DNA of 64,000 nucleotides from Atherinomorus stipes. Taxonomy: Eukaryota; Chordata; Actinopteri; Atheriniformes; Atherinidae. Position numbers and translations under genes: made by a program. Below the pieces are notes generated by a model. It did not search any database and had not been told where the DNA came from. It saw only the letters and a list, made by a program, of their open reading frames with translations. This document shows positions 1 through 13,252 of the stretch, piece by piece. The first letter of the stretch is position 1, and every line of letters begins with the position of its first letter. The DNA lies in the NCBI GenBank assembly GCA_023101725.1, contig JALJCO010003490.1, positions 20,645 to 84,644 on the forward strand, read 5' to 3'.

Positions 1-1489
1 TGCATTGCAGGCGATTTACCAAAGAGTGTTAATTTGTTTGTGGCGCCAGTAGATTGCCTCTGCTGTTTCTTTACTGTTTGCAGGCGATCTACTGAGATTG
101 CTCCCACAATTGGTAACAGGCGCAAACACAAGTATTTAAATGAGGATTTAGCGTGTGCTATTACTTTGCCATTGAAATTTAGTTGGAGAGCATGTGGTAA
201 GTGCAAAATGAAATTTGACCCAATGGAGAGAGAGCGTAGTGGAAAAGGAAAATGGAATATATAATATAAAGTAATCATAATAATCATAAAATAAGAACAA
301 TACATTGGGGATCCCTGCAGAGCCTGCTAGGCCAGTTTATGAGGACTGGATAAAGAGTTGCTGTGTGAACAAATGAAACCTTGAAGATAGTTTGACATCT
401 ATTGCGCACAGCAAGCGCCTATGTGGCACAGTACCAGCAGCTCCAGCACAGCAGCCAGGTCCAGAGAGGAGCAACACTGACTGATCCAAGTTAAAAAATG
501 TCAGATTGGCAAAAAGGAAAGGCATCATTAATGTCAGCTTTAACTACGATGAAAATGTAGTGGCTGCAAATCTCCCGACTGGGTTGTCCAGAATAAAGCT
601 GTGTTAAATAGTGATGTTTGTTGATTGTTATTTAAATAATGAAAACTTAATGTGTTGCCTGCACACCAAATAAGAAATTATTTTGACCCAATGCTGCATG
701 GCTGTAGTCCTGCAGGCAGCATTCTTCCAGCCATTTGTGCATAAAGCTGCCAGTTAATACTGTACCTGCTTTTCAGACGTTGCTAAAATAGATTAAAAAA
801 AATAGCGCCCATTATCTGTTGCATGATTGATAATGTGTGCAAAGCTGAGTTGTTTGCATAGTCTCCTCCCAATATTTTGCATGTTCTGGCAGAAATACCC
901 AGATTGCATGTTCATCAACACAAAATTAAACATGCAAAATGGATTGCAGCTACTATTTTGCTCGTTCAACAAGCACAATCCTCGTTGTGTCCTGTTGGTA
1001 ATTAAGCTGCGGATGATTACTGCATGTGCAATCAAGTTAGCACTCATGTTAGTACATGCAAACTTTCATAAATCAGAGCCTACAATCTTTGTTCCTGTTA
1101 CAGACTGAAGTTTGTGGAGAACATGAAGAAGCCCAGTTTTTTAATGACTTTTTAGAAATTGGCCTTAAAATAACAAGAAAACTGTACTAAGAAAGAATTT
1201 TGACCTGAACACTTTCTGTAGGAATTCTGTGGTATGAGCCCAGTACAGGAGGTCAGGAACCAGTTTTCAGTCAGAAAGCACTTCTTTCCCCATGTGGACA
1301 AAGCAGAGGTGCAGACCGCGACAAGACATCAGTTCAACCCAAAAATGCTCTTCATGGCTGAGATGCATCCATCTTGCCAGTACTGCCCTGCTGTGGGGTT
1401 TGCCCATCCATCCATTCTCCACTTTCCCAGGGTCAGGTGACACAGTAGCCTAAGCAGAGAGGCCCAGACTTCCCTTTCTCCAGCCACTT
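1..1489. other. Non-coding stretch, unassigned, possibly repeat-derived
   Basis: No supported gene. The first 240 bases contain two related copies of a GCAGGCGAT motif (near 8 and 81) and look like the edge of a dispersed repeat cut by the window start, but I cannot name the family. The rest is ordinary AT-rich sequence. Open frames here are all under 100 codons, overlap on both strands and show no recognisable domain. Confidence 0.4.
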
Positions 1490-1494
1490 CTAAA

Positions 1495-1640
1495 AGCTTA
1501 CCTGAGGGAATAAGGTATCCCCAGGCCAGCTGAGAGACATCATTCCTCCAGCTTGTCCTGGATGTTCCCCAGTGGGTTGCCTGGGGCCTTTTCCTGGTGG
1601 CATGTGCCCAGAAACTCGAAGAGGGAATTCCACCCTTTCC
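1495..1640. repeat. Retroposon fragment of a common teleost dispersed repeat
   Basis: The tract with CCAGGCCAGCTGAGAGACAT followed by TCCTCCAGCTTGTCCTGG and a GGGGCC..TCCTGGTGGCATGTGCCC run closely resembles a repeat I recognise as very common in fish genomes, usually associated with non-LTR retroposons. The recognition is from memory of the motif, so the exact family is not asserted. No coding potential remains. Confidence 0.5.
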
Positions 1641-3860
1641 AATTGAGGATCAGTTTTGGAGATTCTGATTTTCATCCAGCTTCAGGGCAATAGTGGCTCC
1701 AGGGATGTTTGTGATGAACGTCAGCATGCCATCAAAGTGAGTCTGCTAAGAGGTTTAGGGGTCAGGAACAGATGTAGGCTAGTATTGCTGTAAGTGGCTA
1801 GAGATGCAAATTTCCTTATGCTGGCACATTATATCTGAAGATACATAAAAGAAATTTGAAAATCTTTCTTATTTGTTTCTAGCATTCCTTCTTGGGTGTG
1901 TCAGTGGGAATGAATGAGGACTGTTTGCTCTCTGATTTTGAGGGAACCGACATAACTGAAATCTTTATCTTAGTATGAAGTTATAGTTTGAATTAAAGAT
2001 TTATGTAAAGTGAATACATATTTTATACTGTCCTTAAATTTGGCTACTGCCATGTGGGCTTCAAATGTGCAGCATAACAAATGTAGTTTGACCTGAGAAT
2101 AAACATTCTGAGTAATATTACCACACTATAAAAAAGTCTGTAAAAAATACAGTAAAAAATGTTAAATAGCAACAGTAAAACACTGTAAATTTCAACATTG
2201 TACATCACTGTGGTAAATACATCAAATTTATGTAGATACATTTACAGTATCCAACTTTAAATTTTACAGGTATACTATGTAAAACACACAGGTTTTTTTT
2301 ACTGTGATTTCTTGTCACATAGTTTAACGGGGAAAAAGTGTAAAGTCAAAAGTGGTTAATTACTGTAAAATTTAATTTATCATTCCATACAGATTACAGA
2401 TCTTGTTAATGTGGACATGTGGAACCGTCACCAGAAGGGGAGGGGGTGGGGGGTGTCATAATTTTTTTTTTCTTTGAAGGTTTTTTTTATTATAAAAAAG
2501 TAGATATGGCCTTATTAAATAAATAATTAGCTGAATTGATTACTTCAGGGTCATATTTCAAATGGAAGATGTCAAATAGTCTACTTACTGGTTTGTGAAT
2601 TTCACAAATCATCTGACATGAAACAAAATTAAATAATTCTGAAATTGTATATCAGTATTTCTGTAGTGTATTCATATTTTTAATTCTCAATTATTTTAAG
2701 GGAATTATTAGGAAAAATTGCATAATATCATGGCAGATTAATGAAAAGAGCACTGAATGTCAGCTGATATGGATTTATAGTAGGCTATCGCACGTAAGAA
2801 AAACATGAGACATCAACAAATGTTATATTATATTTAACAAATTACAAATAAGAAATCAGTTGAATTAAATAAAAGCATACCATCATTTTTACAGCAATTT
2901 GTGTCCAGTATCTATTCATCTGCAGTATTTGTTGTCATGCAAAAAGCACTTTTCTGCCCAATTAATGCTCTTGCTCAGCTGCTCTGTGGCCCTTGCACAG
3001 CTTAGTTCAAACTTATACTGTACATCCATAATGAAAAAATGATAATCTCTATTTTTTGGTGAAGTATAATCATGAAAGTTCAAATATCATTGCATGCTGT
3101 AACTGCTGTGCAGCTTTGATCTAGAAAGCCTGTTTCCAAGACAACACTTAAATATATCCTGCACAGATTTTGACTTGGTCCTTGGTCTTCAGACAGACAG
3201 GGATTTCTACAGTGGCTTGTGCACTTTGTGAGCCCTACTCTGTGAAAAATGAGCACTGGATAAAGTGTGAAGTGCTCCGTCTCTCTAAATCACACAAAAG
3301 GATGACACCGTATCTTAGAGAACAGCACAAGAGTCAAAAATAAAAATCACATTTTGCTGCAAAGCACAAAGCCATAAGCTGTCCTAAAGTTCAGTGAACA
3401 TACATCACATTGGAAAGCCATTTATAAACCTGTCAGTATGGAGACCAACCTCAGCCTGACTTTCATTACTGCTGCTCTTTGGGGTGCCTGCTGTTCAGTG
3501 CCATCGACACAAAACAAGCTAAGGATAACCTCTTCTGTTAAAAGCATGAATTTAGTGAGGAAACATCAGCATTCAGTGTCCTATATAAAGTTCCTGCTGC
3601 AGTCTGTAGGGTGAGATGTGAAACAGAGCTTAGCTGCACTGCAGTGATGTGGGATGAAGGTTTTCACAGCCCAAGGAACAGCTCTTATGTGTAACTGGTA
3701 CATTAATGCATTTATAAACTCAGATATGGTAAACAGCGATTCAAAGAATCAATGCAAACACTTGAGTTTCATGCCTTTTTCAAATGTAAAGACAATCAAT
3801 TACTTGACTTCCTGAGCATCAGCCTGAATGGTGTCCAGAAGAATCCTGACTTCTAAAACA
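1641..3860. other. Non-coding AT-rich stretch
   Basis: No gene seen. A segment at about 2,100-2,400 is rich in CTGTAAA/TTTACAG words in both orientations and resembles the ends of the CACTGTAA element at 21.3-24.3 kb, so it is probably a decayed relative. The remainder holds homopolymer T and A runs and no recognisable domain. Confidence 0.4.
2100..2400. repeat. Decayed CACTGTAA/TTTACAGTG-type DNA element fragment
   Basis: Dense alternation of ACAGTAAAA, CACTGTAAAT, TTTACAGTA and TACTGTAAAA words, in inverted orientation across the segment, is the same vocabulary as the termini of the element at 21,311-24,304. Boundaries and target duplication are not visible. Confidence 0.3.
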
Positions 3861-6800
3861 TTTTTTTTTTTTTTTAACTGCTCTTTATCACACCTGAGCT
3901 TATTCTAGAAGGCAGACCAGGATTCCATTACCCCATTCACTTTGTGATACCCACCCCCCTTTTTTATTAGCAGCATAATGACACAGATACATTATCAGAG
4001 CTAATCAGACCCAAATGAAGAAAAGTAGTGGAGTGAGACTGCAGGAATTGCCTTTCTCCCCCCTTACACTGCTAAAAGGCCAATGTTAAAATTTCCCAAC
4101 CTCCTTTCCTCTCCTTTTTTCTGCCTCTCTTTTTTCATTTTCTGTTCCAACTTTCCCCAGCATCCATTTGTTTTCTCGCTCTCCATTTTTAATCCTGATG
4201 TTTGTCCTCTCTTACACTTTCTCCCTCCTCTCACTTCACTTTTCCTCTGTTTCTTCTCTACATTCCTCTCCTTCACATCTTTTCCACTTCCCTTCCTTGG
4301 GGATTGCCTGCTTGATATTCTACTTGTGTGTTGGAGCGGCACGATGGATTAGAGCATGGACAGGCCCCACAAACCACCCTGATCTACAGGACAGCTTTTC
4401 AATCACTTCTCCAATGCTGTTCAACCTACATAAATACACCTACAGGGAGAGGACTGTAGAGGAAGAAGGAGAAAAAGGTAAAAAAAAAGAAAAAAAAAGA
4501 GCTAGAATAGAGATAAAAACAAACAGTAGAGGACAAATGTAGAATTTCATGAAGTGCAATTGTTGCTGTGCAAACAGGATGAAATATTGGCAACCTGCAT
4601 TTATTCCTCTGCACTGGACCCGAATGTATCTGCGGGTACTTTTTGAAACACAAGCCTGCACTAAATGAGAACAATGGCTCATTTGCACTTGTAATAGCTT
4701 GCAGCAGTTTATACTTCACAATGGATGGCCTGCACACGTATCCCTCAGGCTTTGTTTGAAGGTACAAGTCTGTTTTTGTATATTTCTCCCTGTGTGTTTG
4801 TACTTTGATAGTCAGGACCTTTCCCATTCAGGTGAAAATTGCAGATCCCTTTTTTTTCATTGGATCAATAGGATGATCTTCCAAGGCCGTCATTGGGAGG
4901 CATTATAAAAAGGTTACAAATGAGAGTGTTTAGTCCATTGCACTCTCCTCAGGTACTTGGGGAGTATTGATCCAGTGTGGCTCATCAAACTGTTTTGTTG
5001 TAAAAGTGACACTTGAACAGTAATCACCTTCAGAGGGTGAGATAATAAAATAGTGTGTAATTGTAGCTGCTTAACAAAATCACTAATGACCAATGCTCTT
5101 GCATACCAAGATAGTTTTAGTTTCTGTCTATTTTCAGTCAATAAAGACTGGAATACACCTGTTTGAGAAAATATATGCTATGGATTGTGTTTAGATTTGA
5201 CTGAATAATTGCAGAATACTTTAGGATTTTATCCTAAATAACTATCTAAAGTTAACACATTTTAAAGGTCATTGTACTTTATCTGGGCACTGGGACATAT
5301 TTTAGGTTGCTGGCTTTTCTTTACTGACCTGACACACCACATGGTTTGTTTCACCGAAGCATCTGAAAAATTCTTCCAACGAGATATTTTAGAAAAGTCA
5401 CTTTAAAAACATATAATTATCAAATGATTGGATGAAGATGTTATAGTCATGAGCAACATTCAGCTAATGATAACTCAAGCAAGACCCCCTTTGGAATACT
5501 CCAGCTAAAGCCTGCCCATTGCTACCAGTACAGTAAACAAATTGGTTTAAATGTTTGCATTCTGGCAACGGACAGGGCAGCTTTTCTCACTGTTGGTTTC
5601 TGTCATTTTACTTCCAACTTTGATCTGTCACCAAAATGAGAAGGAAGACTTCAAACTGTGATGAGAAGAGACTCAAAGTTTGAAACAAAGAGAAAAAGAT
5701 TTATATAGAATTTTCTTAAAATGAACTGAGAGGACCAAATCTTAGCGGGAAAAAAAGACAGATCACAATTAAGACAATACAGATATTTGAGACATTAACT
5801 TTTTGTGTGTGTGTGTGAGAGAGATGGACAGCTGAGTGATTCAACACAAAGCACAAAAACTGGAATCACTGCACAAGTCTGCAAGAAGTATTTACTATAG
5901 AAATGTTAAGTTTTGGGAATTGTTTCCATGTTTTGTACTTAGCAGGAATTGGCACTTGGATTAGGCTTGTTTCTATCTGGTAACACTGGATAAGTCTGCA
6001 GTAATGCAGATATTACACTGACCTGTTGGGCTACAGAGAGCTGAGCCAAAAGGGTGATTATTCATCAGTCAATTTAACCCTCACTCGTGGCCATAAGCTA
6101 CGAGTAGTGATTGAAAGACTGATTACAGATACAAGCAGCTGAAAAGAATGTCCTAGGTAAGATTTCGAAAGATCTGCACACTAAAAAGTCCTGGACCCAG
6201 GAGTTTTTAGTGTGTGTGTGTAGTCTGCATAAAAAAAGAGCCAGTTAAGTTAGTTCGGGTATTTTGGCTTACCCTACAGGGAAGAAGCCTTGGGACAGAC
6301 CCAGAACTACATTCATTTAATCCAACCCATTACAGCATAGTTGTAGTAATAATAAAATAAAGCGCATTAACAATCCAACATCAGGAACTCACTGAAATCA
6401 AAAAGCAGGTCAACTTGTAAGAGACCAATTTCAAACACTAATTAGTAGCTTGATCGCAGAAGAAATTAAGATGTTTGCACAGCAATTCTCCATGCTGAAA
6501 CGCACTATTACTGACATGAGGACTTAACTGAAATTTCCTGAGAAAGTATATTTGAGGGTTAAAATATTACTCCTTTTGTTAATGGAATCATCTCAGCTGG
6601 TTTGACAAAACCTCAGTGTCATCTGGCGAGACTGAAAGAGGCAAATCAGGAGAGGGAAATCAAGGGACCCGTCTTCAGACTGGATGGATGGTCAAATAAT
6701 AGAAATTAATCAAGTCACATTTCATAAGTGTTCTGCATCATTTCAGACTTATATCAAAAAGCATAAGTTTACATTCAGGTGTGTAAACACTACATTAATG

Positions 6801-7600
6801 TAGTGGGAAAATAAACTGTCCTGCATACACCGCCATTACCAAATTACTGTGTGGATTTAAAGTATCACTTTTTTGTGAGGGGTTTTCAACTTAATTAAAA
6901 ATACTTATTGAAATGCAATTAGAATAGAACTAACTGGACATTTTTTGTTTGAACTGAACCACTTACATTGTACACAGACATAGAGATTAAATTTACTTCA
7001 TGAATAGTCAATTGAATTAAAAACAGTACACTAAAAGTAAATGTTGTCATGCAGGGGATTTTGAAGGGTAGTTGAAATATGAAGCTAATCCATGTATATG
7101 TTAGAGAAAATATGTTCGTAGAACATTAATTTTTGTCACACACACAATGAAACCTTGACTGTTTGTCACACAGAAGATAAACTTTGATACATGATCCAGA
7201 CATCCAGCCACCTCTGTTAGTGACAGCTCACACATGATATTTAAGACTTCCCCAGAGTGCTGTGGGGCTTCTGAAAGATGAGATGTCTCACACTGACAGG
7301 ATAACCTATACCCAAACATGGAAGAAACCAAATAATGTTAAAACATTTTGCACTTACCCTGTTAGAAAGATCATTTAGAGTAAGTGTCTCACGATTTGAA
7401 GAGACTGAAATCGTGTAAGGACATACTGGCATGCAAACATCAGCACCAGGTCATAATGAAGCATCCAGTACTTATTATTAAATGGTGACAATAAACCAAA
7501 ATGTTGTGCTTCAAAATATCAGTATCCATCCATCCATCCATCCACCTATAGTGGAGAAAAAAAAAGAATATCGTTCGCCTGAAAAGGTAGTTGAACCCAG
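3861..7600. other. Non-coding stretch, no gene seen
   Basis: Mostly single-copy-looking AT-rich DNA. It contains a T-run near 3,861, a pyrimidine-rich segment at about 4,090-4,300 that produces spurious open frames on both strands, a TG run at 5,804-5,818, a short hairpin at 6,177-6,214 and CCAT repeats near 7,526-7,543. No exon with splice signals and sustained coding character was found. Confidence 0.4.
6177..6214. repeat. Short hairpin, 18-bp arms
   Basis: Arms 6,177-6,194 and 6,197-6,214 are reverse complements with one mismatch (CACACTAAAAA..TCCTGG against CCAGGA..TTTTTAGTGTG) and a 2-base loop. It may be a miniature foldback remnant; nothing indicates a transcript. Confidence 0.6.
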
Positions 7601-7619
7601 AATCCAGAATGAATGTATC

Positions 7620-7900
7620 CCCTACCCGTTGAAATAGCTTACACTGTCAGGTGTATGGTCTGTGATGTGGAGGTCCTGGGATCGAACCTTTTGACTCAAC
7701 AATTACATTTTCAAGTCTAAACGTCCAAAATGAAAAAGATTAAAGCGGCAGCAGAAGTTGGTGGGGTGTGAAGGGTCCTCGTGGGGTGATGGGAGAGGAC
7801 CACTGCGAGTTGTCAGTGGCGCAAAGCTGTCAAGTTCAAATCCTGCCCGTTGCCATATCCTGGATCATACCTTCAACCCTACTGAGGGGATTGGGGAGGG
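7620..7900 (+). repeat. Possible tRNA-derived SINE fragment
   Basis: AAGTTCAAATCCTGCCCG at about 7,831 matches a pol III B box, and an upstream GACCACTGCGAG..GTCAGTGGCGCAAAG stretch is reminiscent of a tRNA-type SINE head. No convincing A box or terminal tail is visible, so this stays tentative. Confidence 0.25.
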
Positions 7901-8054
7901 GGCCATGTTCCCTCAGTGTTTTTAAAGGCGAGACCACCTGAACTTAACTGCCTGTTACTCTCGCCTTGTACGGTCTAAGGTGGACCTGGCCTATGTAGAC
8001 CAGGTAGGATGCGTCCTTTGAAGGACCTAGCCCCTTTTGGACATTTGGACATGG

Positions 8055-8152
8055 CCATAGAGAAGGGTCTGTCTGCAAGACAGAGGTGTGCCGTGTAGTG
8101 ACGTCACTACACGACACGCCTTTGGGTTCCAGGCTGCAGACAGATACACTTG
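8055..8152. repeat. Large imperfect palindrome with perfect 22-bp CRE-centred core
   Basis: The centre, 8,092-8,113, is a perfect 22-bp palindrome around TGACGTCA (a consensus CRE/ATF site). Flanking it, TCTGTCTGCA at about 8,068 pairs with TGCAGACAGA at about 8,133, with gaps between, giving an extended foldback of about 80-100 bp. This is likely a small foldback transposon remnant. The CRE match is real sequence, but regulatory use is unproven. Confidence 0.6.
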
Positions 8153-8187
8153 GCCTTTTAAACAAAAACCCTAAATTGAAGCATAAA

Positions 8188-8239
8188 GTTGTGTGTGTGT
8201 GTGGGTGTGTGCGTGCGTGTGTGTGTGTGTGTGTGTGTG
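8188..8239. repeat. (TG)n microsatellite, interrupted
   Basis: GTGTGTGTG runs interrupted by GGG and GCGTGC variants. Confidence 0.9.
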
Positions 8240-11200
8240 ATTCTATTTCAAATCTTTAAACAAATAAACAAAAAAATCACGATATGGGAACTGACTTTTC
8301 TGCCACCCCTATGAACGAGTAACATTTGCCATGCTGCTTCATGGAAATCGATTTTGCGGGAGTTTGCATTTATTTGTGCGTATCAACGTGTAAGCCCTGT
8401 TTTCAGAGTCTGTATACTACTTGTTTAGATTAAGACAGAAGAAAAAGACCTGTATGCTCAATGGAATCTTGAATAAAGTGGATTTGGCTGCAAAAGTCAA
8501 CTACAGTTTGAGTTTGTCCTCAACAATGTTTTATTGAAAGAGAAGGGGATAAACAAGTGGAACGGCTGCCTGTAGGCACAGACTGTTCAGGAATATCTAT
8601 AGAATAACAAAGAAGGTTCTAAAAGAAGATGGAGGAAGAGAAGTTGAATGACAATTCACATGAAAAGTGTATAAAGCAAAGGGATGCAGGCAGGTGGCGT
8701 TCAGACTTTGAAAATCTTTCTCCTGAAAACATATTGAGCTGTAGCAATGCACCTACACATAGTATCACAAGGCTTTTGGTCTGTAAGATCTTGACACCTG
8801 AGTTGAGAGCGAGGCTCAGGGCACACTGCTGGTGGTTTGTTTGGATGTTTCCTTTTTTGTCTTTTTCTTTTTTTTTCTATACGTTTCCCATCAGCACTTT
8901 CCAATAACAGTGGAGAGAGGAGAAAGAGCCAGATGTCAAAAGATATAGGGAAGCAGTGCCTGCTGAAACAAACAACATTCAGTGATAAGGCTCCTGTGCT
9001 TCTGCAGAATCTATTCAGCTTTCAGTAATTAACAATTTACCCCCTAATACTTGATGTGGGCGGTACAGACTGTAATGAGCTTAGATTATGTTTGAAATGT
9101 AAGATAGTTCAGTAACTGCTTGTCCCACTGAATTTATGTATCTTTAATTCAGTGTTTGGTGAGAAAAATATAAGCTTGTGATGGCAAAACATTGATGAGT
9201 CATGTTGCCCCCCCCCCCCCCCCCCCCCCCAAGAAAAAAAAGAGCGAATTGCTTGAAAAGACAAGTTGTTAGGATGCCATTAAAATCATTTCATTTCCAT
9301 GTGCAGGTATTGATAAAATTGTTTTGCATTATGCAGAACTGTATTTTTCATTAAGCTCCTGCTTCATATGCATTCTGAAAACCTTTTTTTGAAACAGTAA
9401 GCATATTTTGTTTGCTGGTTTGCGCTCGTCTACGAAGGGTTGGCAGTGGTTTCTAAAGAAATATATTTTCCGTCTTCATATCAACTGCATCCATTTTGCA
9501 TCTTTAACACAGAACCCAAATGCAGTCCTGAGGCATGTGAATGGATACTCCATACTCTTTATTTGCAGCCATCCTGGTAATATGAGAATAATGACAGCTT
9601 GGGGGCCTGATGAAACTGACCTTGGTGTTAATGAGCTTCTCGCCGACAGACAGTGGTCCTCTATGAACCTTAATTGACACGGCACCCCTGCTGCAATACC
9701 ACTTACCTGTGCCAATCTTAAGAAGACTTTCCAGCCCATATTTGCCACAGCCATTTGTTCAGTCTTTTCTCAGGGATGCAACAGTGTTTTCAACATCCTA
9801 TTTCAAGTGCTGTTCTATTTATTCTATCAGTAAATGCATGCCTATTCTTAATTTAGATTTTAAACAGTTGAATGTAGGAATTGAATCCTTCTTTTTATAG
9901 ATTTTGTTAAACATAAAACACAATAATCACAAATAATTATTTGAGACTGGTGAATTGCATAAAACAGCTCTTGGATTTTTCATAAGATGATCATGACGGT
10001 GTAGTTTTTATAGCAAAAAGACTATTTTGGTGTTTATGGATTAAAAGGTTGCTTTTCACACAACTTTTCCACAAACATATCTCACATAATAAATTGATTT
10101 TCTGACTGCTATCATGAAAGTTAATTTTCCCAGGCCTTGTGCATCACATGGCTCCCAATGAGAAATATGTACATCTGGGTGAGTCTGCTTCTGTGTGAGC
10201 GGTCACATGTGTGAATAGATGCACAAGGTCTTGTGAAGCCAGTGAGGATAATTCATATTTCATAGACAGAACGAGTCAAGTGTGTAAAGTTCAACAGAAA
10301 CATCAAAGAAAATGAACAGAGGCAATGACATTTTAATCGAAACGGTAGCCCATGTAAAAATAGCATTGTTGACAGAGGCATTTCATTTATCCACGACATG
10401 CTTTCTGTAACCTCAACAACTCATTGTAACAGGGAAAAACTAATGGATCTTTGTTTGCACATGAAGGTCACAAATAAAAATGAACCAAGGGAACAGATGG
10501 CCTAATGCAGAATGACACATAAGGCACTCAGAGCTAATTCAGCCAAAGCTGACATGTATTTAAAGTGAGTTTTTTTCTGTTGGAGCTTGTGTATGTAAAC
10601 ATTTGGAATGGTGACCCCTGTGAATGTTATGTAAATTGGTTGTTTATAATTAAACAACAGATGACCTTGTTTTTTTCTTTTAAGAAATGTGATTTGCTTT
10701 TGAAACCATAGCAATTAAATGCACTTTTAAATGGCATGACTGCATTGAAAATGTGAAGTGAAATACTGTATAAGTGATGTTTAAATGATCAAGATATCCA
10801 CAGTCTTACCAGAAGAAACTAGTGGTGCAGTCTACAGTATATCTATAGTTTAATATAAAAAAGGTACCTCTAGCTGTGCTTTTTGTGTATCAGTACTGGG
10901 TCCGCTGTGTACCACCTCAACATGGGACATGTTATTCCCCAATCCAAGTCAGGAAACTCAGATGTGATGATATTCTACAGATAGAAGACTAAATGGGGAG
11001 GCAAAAAGAAATTATGTTCCTGTTCAGCATTTTAATGTGTGTTGTTTACTTTTAGTGGAGACGGGCCCTGAGATATTGGACATGTATAATCACTGGTTTT
11101 GAAAAAGTACGAGATTATTTCAAAATCTAATCTGGTAAATGGGTATGACAGAAATGTCATCTGCTGCCACAAGACTGATTTATCTACTTGGAATCCTTTT

Positions 11201-13209
11201 ACTTGTTTATTTTCTGCAACTAAGTTGCCACTGTAAGATATTGCTGTTTCATGTTTTAGTCATCAAGGACACACATCATGTCAATGTCTCTCAGCAAAGG
11301 AATCCTGCTGTCACTTTAGTCAAATATAGTGATTTTATGTTAAAGGTTGAATATGGAATACGGACAGAACAGCGACATCACGTGTGTCTAGGTTGTAGTT
11401 GCAATGGCAGAAAAAAAACTTCAGCCGCTTTGTTGCCAGCGTCTCTGCCGATCAGATAGGCTTCTTGTTTTCCCCCAACTTTCATATGATGGAGTTTGCT
11501 GGGACCCGAGCCAAAAAGGTCCATAAAAGTCCACAAAAACTTGTCAATATTCCTCCATACTGCTCGTCCAATGTAATCCAAGTGTCCTAAGTGGTCAGCG
11601 TCCAGAATTTACTCAAAACAATGTAATTTGGTAGATTTTTAGAGCCTAAACAGTACTACATCTTACTTGCACGAAGCACGCACAAGCGCATTCACAAAAC
11701 TATGGAAGCCTCGGCTTTCAGAGCCTACTCTGCCAATAATGCAAGTGCAGAAGAAGAAATTTGCTGTTTACATTGTGCTAAGAGCGAACGAGCTGCAGAC
11801 GAACCGGGACAAACACAAGAGGGGTTGGATATTGATTTAAAACAAAGAAAAAGAAAACGCGCGATCTCATCTAGGCGTACTTACAGGATATGCAGGGGGG
11901 GCACAAGTATCATTAATAAATCTGGCAGCGGCTGATCCAGTTAAGATAAACATTAGAAAAGTTGGGATATCTATGAGCAAAAATTTTACCAAATAGAACT
12001 ATGTGTTCTTAATTGATACAGCATAAGTGTCTCAGTGTCTGTATTTGTTCTCTCAGAAAAATTCTGCTCATAATACTGTAAACCAATTTGCAAGGATGAA
12101 TGGCACTTCTCGTTTTATTGTCCTTTATTGTCATGACCTCCGAAGTGTTTTGTTTGAGAAAATTCAGTGTATAAACCCTGATTTGTTTTGGATGACTGAT
12201 GGTGAATTTGTTGACTTGGCTATTTGAAAATTAAGTATACAGTTTGGTGAAATATTTGGAAAAGGCATGGAAGCTCAGACAGAACTCTGAATCATCTTCT
12301 TTTCCTTCTTGTTATGCTCTAAAGGTATCAGTGTCATATAAGCCCATATGGGCTGGGCACGAAAGTGTATGACACTTAAATAAACATTTATTCTATTCTA
12401 TTCTATTTTATTCATCACGCGTTCATGATATAAACTTGGAACAAACATGGAGGGATTTTGTGTTTAGTTGGGTCCTTCTTTGGTGTAACAACACTCATTG
12501 GCAGTTATCTTATCTTATATTAGGTCTGGGACTATAACAAATTTTGCAGGACAATGTCCCACATATTATTGATTATATACAATATTACTGTTATTATTAT
12601 TAATCTTATTGAATGATAACTGAACCATTCTTTTTGATTTTTTAAAGAACTGATTGTTTAATATGGTCACATCGTCTCTACATTCATTTGTTTTCCTAAC
12701 AGCAAGGGATTTTTTTTTTTTTTTGTATTAGTTATCTTATTTTTTGGAGATGTAACTTTTTTGGGGGGGGGGTTGTTTTAAGGATTATTTGGGAACTTTA
12801 ACCTGCAATTTCCTTTCACTTCATTTTAAGGTTTTGTTTTAGGTTGCTGTTTGCTTTGAGCATTTTTGCTGGTTTTGAACTTGTAACTTACTGACTGCTA
12901 AGATGAGATAGACTTGCGCCTCCAAGTCACACTGAGCACAAGGCAGACCAGTTGAAATACGGTCATGAGCTGTACTAATGTGCTTGGTGTTGCTTTCCTG
13001 TTTCTCTTTATCCCCCCAAACTTGGCACACTACTCCTCCTGCACCTTTTGTCGATAAGTAACCGTAACAGGTCAGTGAAGAAAGATAAATACTGGTTTCT
13101 TGTGTGAATGAGACAGTATTTGTAACACGTAAAAAGCCAAGTCTAACATCTCGTGGGTTTAGTTCTCGTAGAAGAAAACAGACATCATCTTTTCTGATAT
13201 GCAGGGGCA
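8240..13209. other. Non-coding stretch, no gene seen
   Basis: Long tract without a supported gene. It contains a C homopolymer at 9,208-9,230, stretches with many homeodomain-like TTAATGAG/TTAATTGA words at 9,490-9,770, a CpG-richer segment at about 11,340-11,960 that resembles old transposon sequence but cannot be assigned, and TTCTA repeats near 12,389-12,410. Frames such as 11,139-11,459 and 12,839-13,210 show no domain and no splice context. Confidence 0.4.
9208..9230. repeat. Poly-C tract, 23 bases
   Basis: Uninterrupted run of C followed by A-rich sequence. The length may not be reliable in any assembly. Confidence 0.9.
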
Positions 13210-13237
13210 TTTTTTTTTTTCTTCATTTTTAATGAAA

Positions 13238-13252
13238 ACCTGTTGTGTTTAT
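13238..13252. repeat. Target-site duplication at the 3' end of the L1 element
   Basis: ACCTGTTGTGTTTAT here is repeated identically at 19,153-19,167. A 15-bp perfect direct repeat flanking an L1-type element is the expected product of target-primed reverse transcription and fixes both ends of the insertion. Confidence 0.9.

Noticed and set aside
4064..4827. Overlapping frames of 82-133 codons on both strands
   Set aside because: Generated by a pyrimidine-rich tract and A-runs; Phe/Ser/Leu-rich without domain or splice context.
7660..7720. Possible minus-strand tRNA with GGTTCGATCCC B box
   Set aside because: No A box or pairing acceptor and T stems at tRNA spacing.
11139..11935. Possible host gene exons (frames at 11,139-11,459 and 11,702-11,935)
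   Set aside because: No consistent splice signals or recognisable domain; CpG-rich sequence with transposon-like character.
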